From assembly GCA_904394975.1 (NCBI GenBank), contig CAJFNQ010000009.1, positions 1-64,000 of the forward strand: 64,000 nucleotides of DNA, given 5' to 3'. This DNA is from Metaruminococcus_A gallistercoris. GTDB lineage: Bacteria; Bacillota; Clostridia; Oscillospirales; Ruminococcaceae. The notes below the pieces were generated by a model. It made no database searches. It was not told where the DNA came from and worked only from the letters and a program-made list of their open reading frames with translations. This document shows, one piece after another, positions 53,102-61,892 of the stretch (position 1 is the first letter of the stretch; every line of letters begins with the position of its first letter). The translations under genes were made by a program, and so were the position numbers.

Positions 53102-54081
53102 GTTTTAAAACGCCAAAACTTTCGGTTACCGCAAAAACGGTGGATGGCAGTACGGTTACCTTGGGAACGCCGGAAACCCTTTCGTTTGATTCTTCGCTTC
53201 TTCTGCCATATGAAGAGATGGAACTGCTGGTTCCGTTTCAGGACAAAAAACTGCTTACCTGTATGGTGTATGCGGATGACTCATTGTTTTTCGAAGGGGC
53301 TGTGGAACACCAGAAAGCGGAAGGAGACGGTGACAAACTGCTCCGTCTTTCCTGTAAAAGCAAGCCGGGTTACCAGATGTCTGATAATCAGGTGGTGCCC
53401 TATGCGTATTTTCGGGTGACCGCAGATGATATTTTTAACCGGTATGCCGCGCCTTACGGAATCCGCGGTGTTGACCTTGACGGACTGGATGCCGGAACCA
53501 CAATGGGCATTATGCTCATCTCTGAAAAGCAATCCTGCTGGGACTGCGTGGTGCAGTATTTTGTTCAGGCTTATGACAGGGTGCCGTTCGTTTCTCATGA
53601 CGGGTACATTGTGCTTACCCCTTTTACCGGGAAGACCATCACCCTTTCCAACCATTCCCAGAACGGAGTGCGGTTTTTAAGTGCGGCGCCGTCGTTTCAA
53701 AATCAGATGGTATCCAGAGTGCATTTTTATACCGGAGAAGATGATTTCGGAGGATTGTATGATGAGTCTTACGAAAACGAAACCGCCAAATATTATCAGT
53801 GCGTGCGGGAACTTTATTTAAACCCGGAGCGTTCCTGGGCGGCAAATCACAGCCGGTACGCAAAGTATCTATTTTACGAAAGCATGGTGGATGCTTCCGC
53901 GAGAACCGTTTCGGTTCCTGGATGGCTGTCTGTTTTCCCCGGCGACCTGGTGGTACTGGAACTGGACGAATCCGGTTTGCAGCAGTTATATGCGGGCCAG
54001 GTATCTATTACAGTGACCCGGCAGGAGATTACGTCGGTTCTCACCCTGTGGGATAAAACCTTTTCGGGAGGATTTTTTTAA
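53098..54081 (+). CDS. baseplate hub-like (late-control/XkdQ-type) protein
   Basis: A 327-residue beta-rich protein. LVPFQDKKLLTCMVYADDSLFFEGAVEHQKAEGDG, then YFRVTADDIFNRYAAPYGI and VQYFVQAYDRVPFVSHDGYIVLT, are like the hub proteins of contractile-tail phages (gpD/gp27, PBSX XkdQ). It is the last gene of the block. Start is GTG at 53098, overlapping the previous stop. No spike, lysozyme or baseplate wedge genes follow. Confidence 0.6.
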   Translation: MSFKTPKLSVTAKTVDGSTVTLGTPETLSFDSSLLLPYEEMELLVPFQDKKLLTCMVYADDSLFFEGAVEHQKAEGDGDKLLRLSCKSKPGYQMSDNQVVPYAYFRVTADDIFNRYAAPYGIRGVDLDGLDAGTTMGIMLISEKQSCWDCVVQYFVQAYDRVPFVSHDGYIVLTPFTGKTITLSNHSQNGVRFLSAAPSFQNQMVSRVHFYTGEDDFGGLYDESYENETAKYYQCVRELYLNPERSWAANHSRYAKYLFYESMVDASARTVSVPGWLSVFPGDLVVLELDESGLQQLYAGQVSITVTRQEITSVLTLWDKTFSGGFF

Positions 54082-54124
54082 ACGGCAAGACTGCACCGTG
54101 TTCAGACGGTTTTTGCAGCGGTGG

Positions 54125-54157
54125 GAGTGCCTTCTTAAGGGAAGGCACTCTTTTTTT
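54125..54157 (+). terminator. intrinsic terminator closing the phage-type block
   Basis: GAGTGCCTTC (54125-54134) pairs with GAAGGCACTC (54141-54150), followed by seven T. Confidence 0.95.
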
Positions 54158-54287
54158 ATAACGGTTTTTGTCGACGCGGTTGGGTTGCAATAAAGCGGAG
54201 GGATTGTTATAATACAAAGTAGAAAAGATATATTTCTGGTTTTAAAAGATTACAACACACCGAGCTTTACACAACAAAGGAGAAATC

Positions 54288-55448
54288 ATGATGGCAACGT
54301 TTCAGCATTTAGACGAACTGCTCAAACAGTTCGCGGGAAATACCGTTCCCGGCTGCGGCTGTGCCGTGGCGCAGAACGGTAAGATTTTGTACGAGGGGTA
54401 TTACGGCACCGCTGACCTGAAGACCGGCCGGCCGGTCACGGAGGATACCGTTTACCGGCTGTTTTCCATGACCAAAGTCATTGTCTGCACTGCGGCGATG
54501 ATGCAGTTTGAGCGGGGCAAATTTTTGCTCAATGAACCCTATTATAACTATTTCCCGGAGTATAAAAACACGCAGGTGGCTGAGACCCGCCCGAACGGCG
54601 AAGTGGTCATCCGTCCGGCAAAAAGCCCCATGTTGGTGCGGGATACCTTCAATATGGCGGTCGGTCTGCCGTATCCCAGCGGGAATTCTTACACTGAACA
54701 GGCTATGCGTAAGGTCCGTGAGGAGCTGGCTGCAAAAGGAAAGTATACCCTGCAGGATGATGTCCGTGCCATGGCGGAAGTCCCGGTACGGTTCGACCCG
54801 GGCACCCATTGGGCGTACGGCTTCGGCCATGAGATGGTCGCGGCGCTGGTTGAGGCAACTTCCGGCATGACCATTGGCGAGTTCCTCAAAAAAGAGCTGT
54901 TTGAACCACTCGGTATGGAAAGCACCGGTTACCGTTTCTTTGGCGATATCGAACAGCGGATGTGCCAGATGACCCGCCGGGAGAAAAACGGCGTATTCAT
55001 CCCGGTTGAGACGGAAGCGGACCGCAACCATCAGCCGGACGCGGTCTACGAAGGCGGCGGAGCGGGGCTGTTCGGCACCGTGCGGGATTACATCAAGTTC
55101 ACTCAGATGCTCGCGAACGGCGGCGTATACGAAGGCAGACGGTACATCGGCCGCAACACCATCGACCTGATGCGCCGAAACATGTTAAGCGATGCGCAGA
55201 TGAAGGACTTTACCAATTCCTACAACGAGGGTTACGGTTACGGCCTCGGCGTGCGCACCATGGTGGAGCCGGCAGGCGTCACCAACATGCCGGTGGGCGA
55301 ATTCGGCTGGACCGGCGCGGCGGGCACATGGGCCTCCATCGACCCGAAAGACGGGTTCTCTGTGGTGTATATGCACCAAATGATGCCCAACGACGAAGAG
55401 TATCATCATCACCGGGTACGTTCGGTGGCATACGGCTGTATGGAATAA
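54288..55448 (+). CDS. serine hydrolase, beta-lactamase class C-like
   Basis: A 386-residue penicillin-binding-protein-fold hydrolase. The nucleophile serine and lysine are in FSMTK (SxxK, about residue 60); WAYGFGHEMVAALVE supplies the second-site tyrosine and GWTGAAGT the KTG-like strand. There is no signal peptide, so it is cytoplasmic, an esterase or peptidase rather than a secreted beta-lactamase. ATG follows AAGGAGA; ATG one codon later is equally possible. Confidence 0.88.
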   Translation: MMATFQHLDELLKQFAGNTVPGCGCAVAQNGKILYEGYYGTADLKTGRPVTEDTVYRLFSMTKVIVCTAAMMQFERGKFLLNEPYYNYFPEYKNTQVAETRPNGEVVIRPAKSPMLVRDTFNMAVGLPYPSGNSYTEQAMRKVREELAAKGKYTLQDDVRAMAEVPVRFDPGTHWAYGFGHEMVAALVEATSGMTIGEFLKKELFEPLGMESTGYRFFGDIEQRMCQMTRREKNGVFIPVETEADRNHQPDAVYEGGGAGLFGTVRDYIKFTQMLANGGVYEGRRYIGRNTIDLMRRNMLSDAQMKDFTNSYNEGYGYGLGVRTMVEPAGVTNMPVGEFGWTGAAGTWASIDPKDGFSVVYMHQMMPNDEEYHHHRVRSVAYGCME

Positions 55449-55507
55449 AAAACGGCGCGGAGCAGAACAGCGGTTCTGCCCCGCGTTTTCAGGAAAGGCG
55501 GCGTTTT

Positions 55508-56257
55508 TTGGAACAGGAAAACAAACGGGTATGGCTATTAGATGAGGTGCGTGGGCTTTCCATCCTCCTCATGGTAATCTACCATTTTTTCTACGATATC
55601 GTTGTGCTGTACGGAGTGAATATCCCGTTGTTTTACTCACCGGGATTAAATATGCTGCGGGATTTTTTTGCCGGCGTATTTATCTTCATTTCGGGTACGG
55701 CCTGCCGCTTTTCGCGAAACAACTTAAAGCGCGGGGTACAGTGTTTCGGGCTCGGCATGGTCATGACCTATGTGACCGCCGTCGCCCTGCCGAACGACCC
55801 CATCGTGTTCGGGGTGCTTCATCTGCTGGGTGTCTGCATGGTTTTGTTCGGGCTGTTCGGGCGGTTTCTGGACCGTGTTCCCGTTTGGGCGGGCCTTGTG
55901 GGATGCGTCTTGCTCCTCATCCTCACTTGGAGCATGAAAGACGGCTTTTTTGGGCTCCCCGGTTTGTTCACGCTGGATTACCCGGAATTTCTGACCCAAA
56001 GCGGCTTGTTTTTCCCGTTTGGAATCACCGGCGCGGGTTTTGCCTCCGCCGATTATTTTCCGCTTTTCCCCTGGCTGTTTGTTTTTCTGGCCGGAGCCTT
56101 TTTTGGTGTTCCGGTCAAAGCAGGCAAGATGCCGGCCTTTTTCTACAGAAAACATCTGCCGCCTCTGGCGTTCGTGGGGCGGTACACCATCTGGATTTAC
56201 CTCCTGCACCAGCCGGTGCTGATGGGCATCTGCATGCTCTTTTTCGGGTGGTTTTAA
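55508..56257 (+). CDS. DUF1624 / heparan-alpha-glucosaminide acetyltransferase-like membrane protein
   Basis: A 249-residue membrane protein with about seven helices. The opening RVWLLDEVRGLSILLMVIYHFFYD has the conserved DxxRG and a membrane histidine of the YjeF-type acyltransferase group, followed by GVFIFISGTACRFSRNNLKRG and a late VGRYTIWIYLLHQPV. It probably acylates a cell-surface or lipid-linked sugar. Start is taken as TTG at 55508 after AAAGG; no ATG near the family start exists. Confidence 0.8.
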   Translation: MEQENKRVWLLDEVRGLSILLMVIYHFFYDIVVLYGVNIPLFYSPGLNMLRDFFAGVFIFISGTACRFSRNNLKRGVQCFGLGMVMTYVTAVALPNDPIVFGVLHLLGVCMVLFGLFGRFLDRVPVWAGLVGCVLLLILTWSMKDGFFGLPGLFTLDYPEFLTQSGLFFPFGITGAGFASADYFPLFPWLFVFLAGAFFGVPVKAGKMPAFFYRKHLPPLAFVGRYTIWIYLLHQPVLMGICMLFFGWF

Positions 56258-56264
56258 CAAAGAA

Positions 56265-56302
56265 AAACAGGCGCCGGAACAATTTTGTTCCGGCGCCTGT
56301 TT
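56265..56302. terminator. bidirectional intrinsic terminator
   Basis: AAACAGGCGCCGGAAC (56265-56280) pairs perfectly with its complement (56287-56302). From here to 56559 I see no gene or other structure. Confidence 0.93.
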
Positions 56303-56559
56303 CATTTTCTGTGAAAAATTCCCGTTTGCGGGAGAGGATTTTTGCAGTCAGCAGGCTGGGTTTGCTGTAAACAGAGTGAGTCGGCTGTTTGAAATCGGCT
56401 GAAAACAATCCTTTTTAGAACGGTGGGGTGAAAGAACCATTCCGCTGGGCTTCAGGCCCTGCTGACATAACGCCTTTCCATAGAGTTGTCTAAACCACGG
56501 GTTTATCCAGACGAAGCGATGCTTTGCAACGAGTTTACGATTCAAAGGGGTAGCACCTA

Positions 56560-57255
56560 TCAATTATCCGCCTTCCGGTGGAACGGGCAGCGTTCTTTGA
56601 TGCACTGGGTGTTCTGGGAAGAGTAGTCGCATAGAACGCGGGTGCGTTCCATTTTAACGCCGAGCTGTTTTTCCGAAAAGTTAATCGCCTGTAGGATGGA
56701 AAGGTAAGAATCCCGTTTGCAGCAGCGGGGGCCGCCGACCTCCCCGATGGCCCTCAGTGACTGCGCGGTCATCTTGTGGGAAAGCCCGAAGCTCTGCTGT
56801 GTCAGTGGGGTGGAGCCGGTCACGATGGAAACGAACATGCCGGTGCTAATGCCCGCACCGCATGCGCCCCAGAACCCGCAGGCGCCGCCGGGCACCGATT
56901 CACCCCGGCTTTTTATTTCGGAAAGCGCGGCGGGAAGGTCGATTGCTCCGCCTGCGTTATGGTATGCGGTAAGCAGCGCCATCCCCACAAGAACATGATG
57001 CTCCGGGCCGTGCATATGGCAGAAGGGAAGCGCCATCAGCCGGTTCAGGACAGCGATGGGATCTTTCGACGGTTCGGACAGGCAGATGCCGACCGCGCTG
57101 TCCAGCCCGCTCATGTGGCATTCGTTGCAGACGTAATGGCCGTTCTCACATTTTGTTTTGCTGGGCTCCCGCTTGTGGCAGATCGCACATTCCATGGGTT
57201 CATCCTGGTTCAAATAAACAAGCGGCGCTTTGCAGATGAGACATTCTTCGTTCAT
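56560..57255 (-). CDS. DUF5714 domain-containing protein
   Basis: A 231-residue cysteine-rich protein. Metal-type motifs run CLICKAP, CAICHKREPSKTKCENGHYVCNECH, then a conserved segment GGACGFWGACGAGISTGMFVSIVTGSTPL and a final CIKERCPFH. The family is common next to methylation and corrinoid or radical-SAM genes in anaerobes; its function is not established. ATG follows AAAGGAG. Confidence 0.85.
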   Translation of the reverse strand: MNEECLICKAPLVYLNQDEPMECAICHKREPSKTKCENGHYVCNECHMSGLDSAVGICLSEPSKDPIAVLNRLMALPFCHMHGPEHHVLVGMALLTAYHNAGGAIDLPAALSEIKSRGESVPGGACGFWGACGAGISTGMFVSIVTGSTPLTQQSFGLSHKMTAQSLRAIGEVGGPRCCKRDSYLSILQAINFSEKQLGVKMERTRVLCDYSSQNTQCIKERCPFHRKADN

Positions 57256-57311
57256 GTGGACTCCTTTTTTAAAATTATAGGCTGAGGACGATTTAGGTGT
57301 TGCAGCGGCTG

Positions 57312-58295
57312 TTACAGCACTTTCCAGGGGTCATCTTTCCCCTGTTCCCGATAGATGCAGCTTAAAATAGAGTGGTGCACCATATCATCGATCGCCTGAT
57401 CGGTATAAAACGCCATGTGCGGTGTGACAATTACGTTGGGAAATCCCCGAAGGATAGAAAGTTCGCGGTTGTCAAGCGGGTCGCTCTTGCGGTCGTAATA
57501 ATAAAGGCCGAATTCGTTTTCCACAACATCAAGTCCTGCCGCGCCGATCTTTCCCGCTTCCAGTGCTTCAATGAGCGCCTGCGAATCGATAAGCCCGCCC
57601 CGGGCGGTGTTGATAATTACTGCGCCCGGTTTCAAAAGATTGATGGATTCCCGGCCGATCATATGGCGGTTGGAATCATCAAGCGGCAGATGCAGGGTGA
57701 TGATGTCGCACCGGGTGAGCAGCTCCTCCAGCGGAAGATACTCCGCATACTGCTTTGATTCCTCGTTTTCGAAGCGGTCATAAGCGTACAGCTTGCACCC
57801 GAACCCACTCAGATTCCGGAGCACCGTCCGGCCGATCCGCCCGGTACCGATAACGCCGACCGTCATGGTGTGCAATTCCTTTCCCTGGATGCCGGGCAGG
57901 GTGAAATCGTTGATGGCGGCGCGTTCCATGATCCGCTTCATCTTGCGGATGCACATGAGCATGAGCATGACGGTATAGTCCGCCACACAGGCGGGCGAAT
58001 AACTCGCGTTGCTCACCGAGATGCCCAGCTCTTCCGCCGCCGCAAGGTCGATGTGGTCGTACCCGATGGTGCGGGTGGAGAGCATGTGTACGCCGGCCGC
58101 CTTCCACGCTTCCAGAAGCGGGCGGTCCACCTTGGTGGTGATGATGCTCACCGAACCATAACCTTTTGCCAGTCCGGCGTTTTCCGGTGTGGGCGCCTCC
58201 CGGCAGATGCCGAGCTCAATGCCGTATTCCCGGCTGTACCGGGTGAAAAATTCCGCTTCGTCAAAATCGCGGTAGTTGTAGACAAATAGTTTCAT
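57312..58295 (-). CDS. D-2-hydroxyacid dehydrogenase, VanH/D-lactate dehydrogenase-like
   Basis: A 327-residue NAD-dependent dehydrogenase that interconverts a 2-keto acid and D-2-hydroxy acid. GVIGTGRIGRTVLRNLSGFG is the NAD-binding loop; catalytic Arg, Glu and His are in INTARGGLID, DVVENE and TPHMAFYT. The LSTRTIGYDHIDL stretch is as in VanH and D-lactate dehydrogenases. No VanA- or VanX-type gene is near, so a fermentation or lactate role is likelier than glycopeptide resistance. ATG at 58295 follows AGGAGA. Confidence 0.92.
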   Translation of the reverse strand: MKLFVYNYRDFDEAEFFTRYSREYGIELGICREAPTPENAGLAKGYGSVSIITTKVDRPLLEAWKAAGVHMLSTRTIGYDHIDLAAAEELGISVSNASYSPACVADYTVMLMLMCIRKMKRIMERAAINDFTLPGIQGKELHTMTVGVIGTGRIGRTVLRNLSGFGCKLYAYDRFENEESKQYAEYLPLEELLTRCDIITLHLPLDDSNRHMIGRESINLLKPGAVIINTARGGLIDSQALIEALEAGKIGAAGLDVVENEFGLYYYDRKSDPLDNRELSILRGFPNVIVTPHMAFYTDQAIDDMVHHSILSCIYREQGKDDPWKVL

Positions 58296-58359
58296 AAATT
58301 TCTCCTGCAATTATTGTAGATATTAGGCCGGTTGGTTTCCCCCGGCCGCGAAACAGACA

Positions 58360-58397
58360 GGCGGCATGCGGCCCGACAGAAGGCTGCGCATGCCGCC
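58360..58397 (-). terminator. probable terminator of comM
   Basis: GGCGGCATGCG (58360-58370) pairs with CGCATGCCGCC (58387-58397), enclosing a smaller GGCC/GGCT stem; the minus-strand tail is only moderately T-rich. Confidence 0.7.
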
Positions 58398-58401
58398 CAC
58401 T

Positions 58402-59928
58402 TTATTTGTACCAGTATTTTCGGTCAAGGCTGCGGTACTGAACCGCTTCCGCGATGTGCACCGTTTCTATGATCTCGCTTCCGGCAAGATCAGCAATCGT
58501 CCGCGCGACCTTTACCACCCGTTCGTAAGCGCGGGCGGAAAGCCCCAGCGCTTCAAAAGCGGTTTTTAAAAAGGAAGAAGCGTTGTCGCTCATCCGGCAG
58601 AGGGTAGAAAGCTGTCCTGCCGGAATGCGGGCGTTGCAGCGTACACCGCTGCCCGCCAGCCGCTGTGTTTGAATTTCACGTGCTTTCTGCACCCGTTTCC
58701 GGATTGCGCAAGAGGGTTCTTCCGGTTTGCTGGAAGCAATCTGGCTATATTCCACCGGCTGGATGTCCACATGCAGGTCGATGCGGTCCAGCAGCGGACC
58801 GGATATTTTGGAAAGATAACGGGTGACCTGTCCCTCCTTACAGGTGCACGGACGGGAAGGATGACCGTAATAACCGCACGGGCACGGGTTCATTGCCGCT
58901 ACCACCATAATCGAACAGGGGTAGCTGAACGTCCCTCCCGCACGGGAAACAGTGATGATCCCGTCTTCGATGGGCTGGCGCAGTACTTCCAGTGCCTGGC
59001 GGTTAAATTCCGGCAGTTCATCCAGAAATAGCACCCCGTTGTGCGCCAGCGAAACTTCGCCCGGCCGCGGGATGCTGCCGCCTCCCGCAAGCCCCACCGC
59101 GGATATGGTGTGATGAGGCGAGCGGAACGGCCGGCGGTTCACCAGCGGGTGTTCCGGGGTGAGCATCCCCGCGACCGAATAAATTTTAGAGGTCTCGATG
59201 CTCTCTTCAAAGCTCATGTCCGGCAGGATAGAAGGCAGCCGCTTCGCGAGCATGCTTTTTCCTGAGCCGGGCGCCCCGATGAGCAGGATGTTGTGCCCGC
59301 CTGCCGCGGCGATTTCCATGGCGCGTTTACCCGCCATCTGGCCCTTTACATCTGCAAAATCCGGCAGGGAAAGCGCGGAGGGCTGTATCTCTTCATATGG
59401 CGCTGCTGGCCGAATGAGCCCCTTTCCTCCCAGAAAATCGGTGAGCTCCTTGATGTGCCCAATGCCGAATACCCGCAGCCCTTTTACAGCGGCCGCTTCG
59501 GTTTCATTCGCTTTGGGCACGAATATGTTTTCAAATCCGAGTCTTGCAGCATCGGCCGCCATGGGAAGAACGCCCTGTACCGGGCGCACCTCTCCGCTGA
59601 GAGACAGTTCACCCAGAAAAATGCAGTTCCCGTTGGGGAGCTTGAGCTGTTCGGTGGCGTCCAGCAAAGCAAGAAGGATTGGCAAATCATAAAGCGCACC
59701 GCTTTTCCGCCGGTCCGCAGGGGTGAGGTTGACGGTGATACGCTGGGCAGGAAAGGTAAAACCGCAGTTTTTGAGTGCGGCACGGACCCGGTCGCGGCTT
59801 TCTTTTACAGCCGCATCGGGAAGACCGACGATGTCAAAGCCGGGAAGGCCCTGTGTGATATCTACTTCAACACCGACTGGAAACGCTTCCAGCCCCCAAC
59901 AACCCATACTCTGCGTTTTTGCAAACAT
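58402..59928 (-). CDS. comM: YifB/ComM family Mg chelatase-like AAA+ ATPase
   Basis: A 508-residue AAA+ protein. The N-terminal ChlI-like domain starts with FAKTQSMGCWGLEAFPVGVEVDI; Walker A is GAPGSGKSML, Walker B LFLDELPEF, and the cysteine group CPCGYYGHPSRPCTC is family-typical. In other bacteria ComM is a helicase promoting branch migration during natural transformation. ATG at 59928 follows CAGGAGG. Confidence 0.94.
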   Translation of the reverse strand: MFAKTQSMGCWGLEAFPVGVEVDITQGLPGFDIVGLPDAAVKESRDRVRAALKNCGFTFPAQRITVNLTPADRRKSGALYDLPILLALLDATEQLKLPNGNCIFLGELSLSGEVRPVQGVLPMAADAARLGFENIFVPKANETEAAAVKGLRVFGIGHIKELTDFLGGKGLIRPAAPYEEIQPSALSLPDFADVKGQMAGKRAMEIAAAGGHNILLIGAPGSGKSMLAKRLPSILPDMSFEESIETSKIYSVAGMLTPEHPLVNRRPFRSPHHTISAVGLAGGGSIPRPGEVSLAHNGVLFLDELPEFNRQALEVLRQPIEDGIITVSRAGGTFSYPCSIMVVAAMNPCPCGYYGHPSRPCTCKEGQVTRYLSKISGPLLDRIDLHVDIQPVEYSQIASSKPEEPSCAIRKRVQKAREIQTQRLAGSGVRCNARIPAGQLSTLCRMSDNASSFLKTAFEALGLSARAYERVVKVARTIADLAGSEIIETVHIAEAVQYRSLDRKYWYK

Positions 59929-60222
59929 GTTATCCTCCTGTCCCACAAACGGATTTCATTAAGAGTATTATACTCCCCGCGGACTGTCGAGGCAAGGGAC
60001 GGCCGCCGGGCGTGCGTGTCTGAAATCGGAGCCGATACAAAAAGGCGTTTCTATTTTTGTGCATATTTATCAATCAGGGTTAAAATCACCCACCAAAAAC
60101 TAAAAAATACGAACATTAAATTTAATTCCTGTTCACAATTCGCCTTTTTAATTTTGTTATGATAAAATAGTTAAAGCATATCGTGAAAATATGTTTGCAA
60201 ATCGATTTAGGAGGAGCACAGT

Positions 60223-61179
60223 ATGAGCGAAATGATCGAAGTATCGAATCTCGCAAAGCATTACGGTGACAAGGCTGCGCTTGACGGCATCAGCTTTACT
60301 GTAAGCGAAGGCGAGATACTCGGCTTCCTTGGTCCGAACGGTGCAGGTAAATCCACTACCATGAACATTTTAACCGGCTACCTTTCCTCAACGGAAGGAA
60401 CAGCGAAAGTCGGTGGATATGATGTTCTGGAAAATCCGATTGAGGCAAAGAGGATGATCGGTTATCTGCCGGAAAATCCGCCGCTTTATATGGATATGAC
60501 CGTAAAAGATTACCTGGGATTTATGTTTGACCTGAAAAAGGTAAAACTTCCCCGAGAGGATCATATTAAAGAGGTGTGCGGCCTTGTTAAAATTGAACAT
60601 GTGGCGCACCGCCTGATTAAGAACCTGTCTAAAGGTTACAAACAGCGTGTTGGGCTTGCCCAGGCATTGCTCGGCAACCCGAAGGTTTTGATTTTGGACG
60701 AGCCGACCGTCGGCCTTGACCCAAAACAGATTATTGATATTCGTAATCTGATCAAAAGCCTTGGAAAGAAACACACCATTATTTTGTCTTCGCACATCCT
60801 TCCGGAAGTGCAGGCAATCTGCACCCGCGTTGTGGTTATCAACAGCGGTAAGATCGTAGCGGATGATACCGCCGAGAACCTTTCCAAGAGCCTTTCGACC
60901 GATCACCGTTTTACTGTGCGGATTGCGGGTCCGGAAACGGATGTTTACCGTCTGCTCTCCACCATCCCGATGATGAAAGAGGTCACGACGCTGGGCGAAA
61001 AGGAACCGGGCACATTTGACTTTATCATTGAAAGCAAGCCGGATACGGATTGCCGCCGCGAGATGTTTAAGCGCCTCGCGGAGCGTAACTTCCCCATTCT
61101 GGGGCTGCGTTCCAATGAGCTTACCCTTGAGGATATCTTCCTCCAGCTTACCGAGTCCAAACGCGGAGGTGCAAAATAA
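60223..61179 (+). CDS. ABC transporter ATP-binding protein (GldA-like)
   Basis: A 318-residue ATPase. Walker A GPNGAGKST is at 37-45, the Q-loop and signature NLSKGYKQRVGLAQAL follow, and Walker B is LILDEPTVGLD with SSHIL as H-loop. The C-terminal 90 residues are the extension usual in Gld/Nos-type ATPases. ATG follows AGGAGGAG. First of four genes that form one operon. Confidence 0.93.
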   Translation: MSEMIEVSNLAKHYGDKAALDGISFTVSEGEILGFLGPNGAGKSTTMNILTGYLSSTEGTAKVGGYDVLENPIEAKRMIGYLPENPPLYMDMTVKDYLGFMFDLKKVKLPREDHIKEVCGLVKIEHVAHRLIKNLSKGYKQRVGLAQALLGNPKVLILDEPTVGLDPKQIIDIRNLIKSLGKKHTIILSSHILPEVQAICTRVVVINSGKIVADDTAENLSKSLSTDHRFTVRIAGPETDVYRLLSTIPMMKEVTTLGEKEPGTFDFIIESKPDTDCRREMFKRLAERNFPILGLRSNELTLEDIFLQLTESKRGGAK

Positions 61180-61881
61180 ATGTTAGCGGTATTCAGACGC
61201 GAATTCAACGCGTATTTTTCTTCCCCGATCGGTTATGCCTTTCTGGTGGTGTTTTATGTGGTAACAGGTATCCCGTTTGCCATCCTGCTGCTCAGTTCCA
61301 GCACTGATCTGGTCATTGTATTCAGCTGGACGTTTACTGTCCTGATGTTTATCGTGCCGATTTTGACGATGCGGCTGTTCAGTGAGGAGAAGCGCCAGAA
61401 AACCGATCAGGCGCTTTTGACCGCACCGGTCAACCTGAGTTCGATCGTAATCGGCAAATTTCTTTCAGCGTTTTGCGTTTTGGCCATTGGCGTTGCCATC
61501 ATTCTGGTTTACGCGATTGTATTTGCCGTGTTTGCTCCAATGGACTGGGCAGTCATTTTTGGCAGTTTGATCGGCACTCTGCTGATGGGCGCCGCATTGA
61601 TTTCGGTTGGTATGTTCATTTCTTCTCTGACCGAAAACCAGATCATCGCCGCGATCGGCGCGCTGGTTTGCTGTATGGTTTTGATGATGCTCAACATTGT
61701 TACTTCGTCGATCGGATCCGGATTCATCCGCGATGTTTTAAATTCGCTTGCGTTCTATGACCGTTATTATCCGCTCACGTCGGGCATTTTAAACGCGGCC
61801 GATATTTTGTATTTTGTCAGCTTTATCGTCGTGTTCAACTTTTTGACCATGCGTGTGCTTGAGAAAAAACGCTGGGCATAA
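61180..61881 (+). CDS. ABC transporter permease (GldF-like, ABC-2 type)
   Basis: A 233-residue permease with six membrane segments. The N-terminus VFRREFNAYFSSPIGYAFLVVFYVVTG is like GldF, and MRLFSEEKRQKTDQALLTAPV is the cytoplasmic coupling loop. The ATG directly follows the stop of the ATPase gene, showing tight coupling. It should form the channel with the ATPase upstream. Confidence 0.9.
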   Translation: MLAVFRREFNAYFSSPIGYAFLVVFYVVTGIPFAILLLSSSTDLVIVFSWTFTVLMFIVPILTMRLFSEEKRQKTDQALLTAPVNLSSIVIGKFLSAFCVLAIGVAIILVYAIVFAVFAPMDWAVIFGSLIGTLLMGAALISVGMFISSLTENQIIAAIGALVCCMVLMMLNIVTSSIGSGFIRDVLNSLAFYDRYYPLTSGILNAADILYFVSFIVVFNFLTMRVLEKKRWA

Positions 61882-61892
61882 GGAGGACAGAG

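Larger units (their letters stand above)
46277..54081 (+). mobile_element. phage-derived head/hub gene block without integration or lysis genes
   Basis: Ten tightly packed plus-strand genes in classic head order: terminase small, terminase large, portal, protease, small head protein, capsid, two connector-type genes, a tail-completion-like gene, a small tail adaptor and a hub-like protein (eleven counting both connector genes). Frames are intact and several overlap. Absent are integrase, repressor, replication, tail tube, sheath, tape measure, holin and endolysin, and I see no flanking repeats. It ends at a strong terminator and both sides are ordinary host genes. Confidence 0.85.

Noticed and set aside
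54288..55448. Antibiotic-resistance beta-lactamase
   Set aside because: SxxK is present but there is no signal peptide and the fold family is dominated by esterases and peptidases.
57312..58295. VanH of a glycopeptide-resistance cluster
   Set aside because: No VanA/VanB ligase or VanX dipeptidase gene nearby; ordinary D-lactate dehydrogenase role is simpler.
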